Source of the DNA: Tetrapisispora phaffii CBS 4417
Taxonomy: Eukaryota > Ascomycota > Saccharomycetes > Saccharomycetales > Saccharomycetaceae
NCBI RefSeq assembly: GCF_000236905.1
Contig: NC_016521.1
Span: 682,001-746,000, forward strand
DNA length: 64,000 nt
Reading direction: 5' to 3'
In this document: positions 60,509 through 64,000 of the stretch, one piece after another
Layout: each line of letters starts with the position of its first letter
How positions within the stretch are numbered: position 1 is the first letter of the stretch
Notes under the pieces: model-generated
Seen by the model: only the letters and a program-made list of their open reading frames with translations
The model's database searches: none
What the model was told of the DNA's origin: nothing
Position numbers and translations under genes: made by a program

Positions 60509-61152
60509 TAAAAAAAAATTGGGCGCCTACATTCGTGGTCCAGAAGCCCCCTCGAGATGCACTCGTTTAACATTATAAGAATTTACTATGCTAATAATTA
60601 GGTTACTTAACGGAACACCGATTAATTGTGCAAAGAATTAAAACACATTTCTGTGGAATTGCCGCAACAGTAAAAATATCTTGTTGGATGTGTGTTAACT
60701 ATAATTGGTCTTACTGACATAGATAGTGGTATCTTTCCCCCCGATAGAGAGGGTGGTATAAGGTTAAATAATTACCGCCGATAAAACTGAATATGTGGAA
60801 TACTCCCATATAAAAACACTTTAAATATTATTACCCGGATTTACATCAAATGATTGAGCTTGGTATATTTTTTCTTCCACTGAGATTCGTTCCCGAGATT
60901 CTTTTTCGCAATTTTTCATCGCATCGATATCATATTCCCCTAACTCTATGTTTCATGATGTTTCTTTTTCAATGCAATTTATGTCAGTGTTCAATTATTC
61001 GATGACCAATCTAAATTTCAGAACTGAGTTAATCGATGAGTTTAATTTACATACTTTTAATGTCTTGTAACAGTCATTAAGTCATAGCTTTACCTACAAG
61101 ATTAAACCTGAAAAATAATTAGATATTCTTCGGAACTCGAAGTTGCAGATAA

Positions 61153-62910
61153 ATGTCGAACTATATTGGCGTAGACGTGGGCACTGGGTCTGCAAGAGCC
61201 TGTATAACAAACAAAAACGGTGAAATCCTGGCAGTAGAGGTTAAAGATATATCAAAACAGGAACTGCAGCTAGGTTTTATTACTCAATCTTCTAATGAAA
61301 TTTGGGATGCAATATTGGACATAATTAAACGAGTTATTGATATATCAAATGTAGATCCGTCATCGATTGATGGTATTGCATTTGATGCCACTTGTTCTTT
61401 GGTGGTTTTTGATAAGAATAGCCTGGAACCAATTGCAGTTGGGCCGAATTTCGATGATAGTAATCAGAATATTATATTATGGATGGACCATCGTGCAGCA
61501 AGTGAAACAGACCTGATAAACTCAACTAATGATAAAAGATTAAAATATGTGGGTGGTAAAATGTCTGTGGAATTCGAATTGCCAAAGATAAAATGGTTGA
61601 AGGATCACTTATCTCCAGAGACTTTTCACCGGTGCGTATTTTTAGATTTAGCAGATTTTTTAACATACAAAGCCACAGGTAAAATTGTACATTCATTTTC
61701 CTCAGCGGTCTGTAAACAAGGATTGCTTCCTACTGGAGTTGAAGGATCGAAATTAGGCTGGTCGAAAGAGTTCTTGGAGAAGATAGGCTTGGAGGAATTG
61801 TCGACTAACAATTTTGAAAAGCTTGGGGGTTCTATCAACCTAAAGGAAGGAAACTTTTTAATACCTGGAGACTTAGTTGGCCATGTGGATAAGAAATTTG
61901 CTGGATTAGCTAACTTACCAAACCATTGCGTTGTTGGGACAGGTGTTATTGATGCATATTCCGGATGGGTAGGAACTGTTGCAAGTGATGTTTCTGATCG
62001 GGTCTGCTCTGACTCGCCTCAAGAGCTGAACAAAATAGAAGGCAGTTTGGGGAGAATTGCTGTCGTCTCTGGAACTTCTACATGTCATATTGTTCTTTCA
62101 AAGCAGCCATTGTTCATTTCTGGGGTTTGGGGACCATACCGAGACGTTTTGGCAGAGAATATGTGGGCTACTGAAGGTGGCCAGAGTTTTACTGGAGCGC
62201 TTTTGGATAATATTATAGAAACCCATCCTGCATACCAAGAATTAGAACGAATTACATCGAGGCAAAACAAAAATATCTTTGTATATTTGGATGAGAAATT
62301 AGAAGAATTGAGAGTCAACAGAAAACTTGATTCGGTGTTTTATTTAACAAAAAATATGTTCATATACGGTGATTATTATGGAAACAGATCACCGTTAGCT
62401 GACCCGTTAATGAGCGGCATGATAATTGGCCAAACTATGGATAGTTCAATAAACGATCTTGCCATTAAATACCTGGCAGCATGCGAATTCATAGCTCTGC
62501 AGACAAGGCATATTATAGATACGCTTGTTACCCATGGCCATGGGATCACTGCAATATATATGTCAGGTGGTCATTGCAAGAATAAACTACTTATGGAATT
62601 AATTTCGAATTGTTGTGTGTTGCCTCTTGTCTTATCAAAATATATCGATTCATCGGTAGTCTTTGGAGCTGCAATCTTGGGTTCTGTTGCTGCAAAAATC
62701 AATTCAATGAAAGAGAATAAATTGGAATACTCCTTGAACGACGTACTGTGGTCACAAATGAAGCTGATGACACCGAAGGGTACTTTAATGATGCCTAAAA
62801 GCGAAAAGTCAGTGTTGCGTAAGTATTTACAAGCAAAGTATGAGGTGTATCTTGATATGATAGATACAAATATAAAATATAGAAAGAAGATGGAAGAGGT
62901 ATACAAGTAA
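61153..62910 (+). CDS. FGGY-family D-ribulokinase (YDR109C-like)
   Basis: A carbohydrate kinase of the FGGY family. S. cerevisiae YDR109C and human FGGY are reported to phosphorylate D-ribulose to ribulose-5-phosphate. Length is 585 aa (YDR109C 715). N-terminal phosphate-binding loop GVDVGTGSARACI, then FDATCSLVVFD, ILWMDHRAASET, GKMSVEFELPKIKWLKDHL, the domain-2 motifs VSGTSTCH and WGPYRD, and a late ATP-site segment YMSGGHCKNKLLMELISNCC. It starts at the first ATG of the frame; no N-terminal extension is visible. The locus does not follow the YJL/YKR order, so a synteny breakpoint lies between the SUN gene and here. The product would enter the pentose phosphate pathway at the substrate of RPE1. 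Confidence 0.88.
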   Translation: MSNYIGVDVGTGSARACITNKNGEILAVEVKDISKQELQLGFITQSSNEIWDAILDIIKRVIDISNVDPSSIDGIAFDATCSLVVFDKNSLEPIAVGPNFDDSNQNIILWMDHRAASETDLINSTNDKRLKYVGGKMSVEFELPKIKWLKDHLSPETFHRCVFLDLADFLTYKATGKIVHSFSSAVCKQGLLPTGVEGSKLGWSKEFLEKIGLEELSTNNFEKLGGSINLKEGNFLIPGDLVGHVDKKFAGLANLPNHCVVGTGVIDAYSGWVGTVASDVSDRVCSDSPQELNKIEGSLGRIAVVSGTSTCHIVLSKQPLFISGVWGPYRDVLAENMWATEGGQSFTGALLDNIIETHPAYQELERITSRQNKNIFVYLDEKLEELRVNRKLDSVFYLTKNMFIYGDYYGNRSPLADPLMSGMIIGQTMDSSINDLAIKYLAACEFIALQTRHIIDTLVTHGHGITAIYMSGGHCKNKLLMELISNCCVLPLVLSKYIDSSVVFGAAILGSVAAKINSMKENKLEYSLNDVLWSQMKLMTPKGTLMMPKSEKSVLRKYLQAKYEVYLDMIDTNIKYRKKMEEVYK

Positions 62911-63715
62911 AAAATCGATGCGTCACTATCGAGTGTGGCAGTAATGGTTTGACAATTGGTAATATGAGGATATTCTCTACTAATATCTTTGCTTAAAAAA
63001 TACAAAATGTGAGCGTTTCAGAACGACATGAAGTCTTCTTTGATCAATAGTAACTATACCTTAGAAAAACCATTCAGGTGGTACTTCCTAATCATGAGCT
63101 AGTCTGGTAGGAACAAGACAACCATCAACCATCAGCCACTAACCGCCAAACAACTTGAGCTGTTTTATATCATTCTCATCAACTAGCCTCTAGGTTCTCC
63201 ATAGTGTATCTCAAGCTCTTGACCATTTAAGTTTCCTCTTTAGGAAACTAAATCGTTCTTTCGCTTCGTCTTGTTTATCGATTTCCTAAAGTGGCATCGG
63301 CCATCAGTTATTTCGAGGAAATTTTGTAGCAAAGAAAGCGAAAATATCAAATAATCATAGTGCTTATATAGTGTAGAATACTTTAATTAAGCTCTATCAT
63401 ACTATGATAATGCTAATAATCACAATCAACATATTTACTATTTCATACTATCACTCTTCAATTATTATAATGAAGTTAAACATTCTATTAAATTTGATTT
63501 GCTATTTACATATGTTGATTTTCTCACTTTTTTTACAGTTATTTTTATATAAGTGAAACAACATTTTATAAAACAATACTACCTAATAAAAGATTTCATA
63601 CACTTACTGACATAAAAGCATTGAAAATAAAATAATATTGTGTGTGTGTGTGTGTTTCTATATTCAAGACTATAAATAAAACTGATAAGGGAGGAATATT
63701 ACGTTATTTGAAACA
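62911..63715. other. Intergenic region ribulokinase-RAX2
   Basis: Promoter region of RAX2, with a (GT)n run at 63639-63655. No gene seen. Confidence 0.55.
63639..63655 (+). repeat. (TG)n microsatellite
   Basis: An uninterrupted TG run of about eight units, about 60 bases upstream of the RAX2 start. Confidence 0.85.
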
Positions 63716-64000
63716 ATGAGTATAATTTCCACTATTGTGCGACTGGTGGTTCTTTTTTCTTTAGCAAATAATGCCACTGCATCAAGTTTATCAAATATTT
63801 TGAAACTATTAAATATCCAAGAATTCGAACTCCCCAATTTGAATTTTAATAATACTTCTAATTCGATACAATTGTTAGGAGATGTAGAAAATCTACAATT
63901 TTATCATTATGAAGGCCAACAAAACTTTACTGATGACGGGAACTCAGGTATAAGTTCGACTAATAACTTAATATACTATTCTGATGATGTTTTAATACAA
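63716..64000 (+). CDS. RAX2: RAX2 N-terminus, runs off the window
   Basis: 95 codons from the ATG at 63716-63718, open to the last base. A signal peptide (about 1-22, VRLVVLFSLANNATAS) is followed by LNIQEFELPNLNFNN and FYHYEGQQNFTDD, then NLIYYSDDVLIQ. These match the start of S. cerevisiae Rax2 (YLR084C), which has FYEYTGQQNFT and LVYYSNN. Rax2 is a large glycosylated plasma-membrane protein marking cell poles for bipolar bud-site selection with Rax1. Only the first few percent of the protein is in view. Confidence 0.85.
   Translation, partial: MSIISTIVRLVVLFSLANNATASSLSNILKLLNIQEFELPNLNFNNTSNSIQLLGDVENLQFYHYEGQQNFTDDGNSGISSTNNLIYYSDDVLIQ

Larger units (their letters stand above)
58323..61152. 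other. Long gene-poor region SUN gene-ribulokinase
   Basis: About 2.8 kb. A 140-codon open frame at 58365-58787 overlaps the SUN promoter and has no domain. I see an imperfect long hairpin at 58697-58769, a perfect 10-bp stem at 59178-59211, two short overlapping open frames at 59269-59479 that may be gene debris, a TA tract at 60131-60149 and nested inverted repeats at 60416-60508. No convincing gene. Confidence 0.55.

Overview
This is nuclear DNA from a budding yeast of the family Saccharomycetaceae. It is AT-rich. Genes are short, nearly intronless and separated by (TA)n/(TG)n-rich spacers. Almost every protein is recognisable as the counterpart of a Saccharomyces cerevisiae gene. From remembered gene order (no alignment was run), bases 4766-58322 follow S. 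cerevisiae chromosome X-left (YJL140-YJL116) and chromosome XI-right (YKR061-YKR042) interleaved in one line with conserved orientation. Many expected genes are missing (GLG1/2, TRM2, DYN1, NIT2, GCD14, LSM1, MTC1, ALB1, NAP1). This is what one track of the whole-genome duplication should look like in a post-WGD lineage other than Saccharomyces that lost duplicates independently. Tetrapisispora or Vanderwaltozyma-type yeasts are a guess; the species cannot be named from the sequence.

Layout. 1-2175: PIN2 (truncated by the window edge) and RAS1/2, both minus strand. 2176-4765: long spacer. 4766-14458: RPB4, YUR1/KTR2, UTP30, eIF4A (TIF1/2), RPS21 (spliced) and RHO4. 16179-23046: LCB3/YSR3, MRS3/4, a YKR051W-like membrane protein and AIM23. 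23601-30251: the giant URA2. 32338-36525: TRK1/2. 37571-43453: PBS2, the microprotein MCO6 and SPT10. 44271-45570: FMP46 and RPE1, convergent. 46413-49764: a Ty1/copia retrotransposon remnant. 50233-58322: a perilipin-like gene, PHO86, UIP5, SHB17 and a SUN-family gene (UTH1/NCA3). 58323-61152: gene-poor spacer. 61153-62910: a YDR109C-like ribulokinase. 63716-64000: the start of RAX2. I saw no tRNA, rRNA, CRISPR array or centromere.

The genes are mostly housekeeping: signalling (RAS, RHO4, PBS2), transcription (RPB4, SPT10), translation and ribosome synthesis (eIF4A, RPS21, UTP30, AIM23), pyrimidine, pentose-phosphate and sphingolipid metabolism (URA2, RPE1, SHB17, the ribulokinase, LCB3), transport (TRK1, MRS3) and secretory or wall functions (YUR1, UIP5, PHO86, the SUN protein). 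RPE1, SHB17 and the ribulokinase all act on pentose or sedoheptulose phosphates. This is synteny, not an operon.

The most notable observation is that four genes (RHO4, PBS2, SPT10 and the perilipin-like gene) lose their expected C-terminus at an A-run. In each case one extra A re-opens the frame: a CAAX box in RHO4, the ERR...HPW end of the kinase domain in PBS2, and long open tails in the other two. The repeated signature points to homopolymer under-calls in the assembly. Two of the runs read exactly as A_AAA_AAA and A_AAA_AAG in the zero frame, so real -1 slippage should be excluded. Other points of interest are an in-frame gag-to-reverse-transcriptase deletion derivative with strongly mismatched LTRs, a RHO4 with a lost DTAGQ motif, an orphan PAC/RRPE promoter pair, and several intergenic hairpins.
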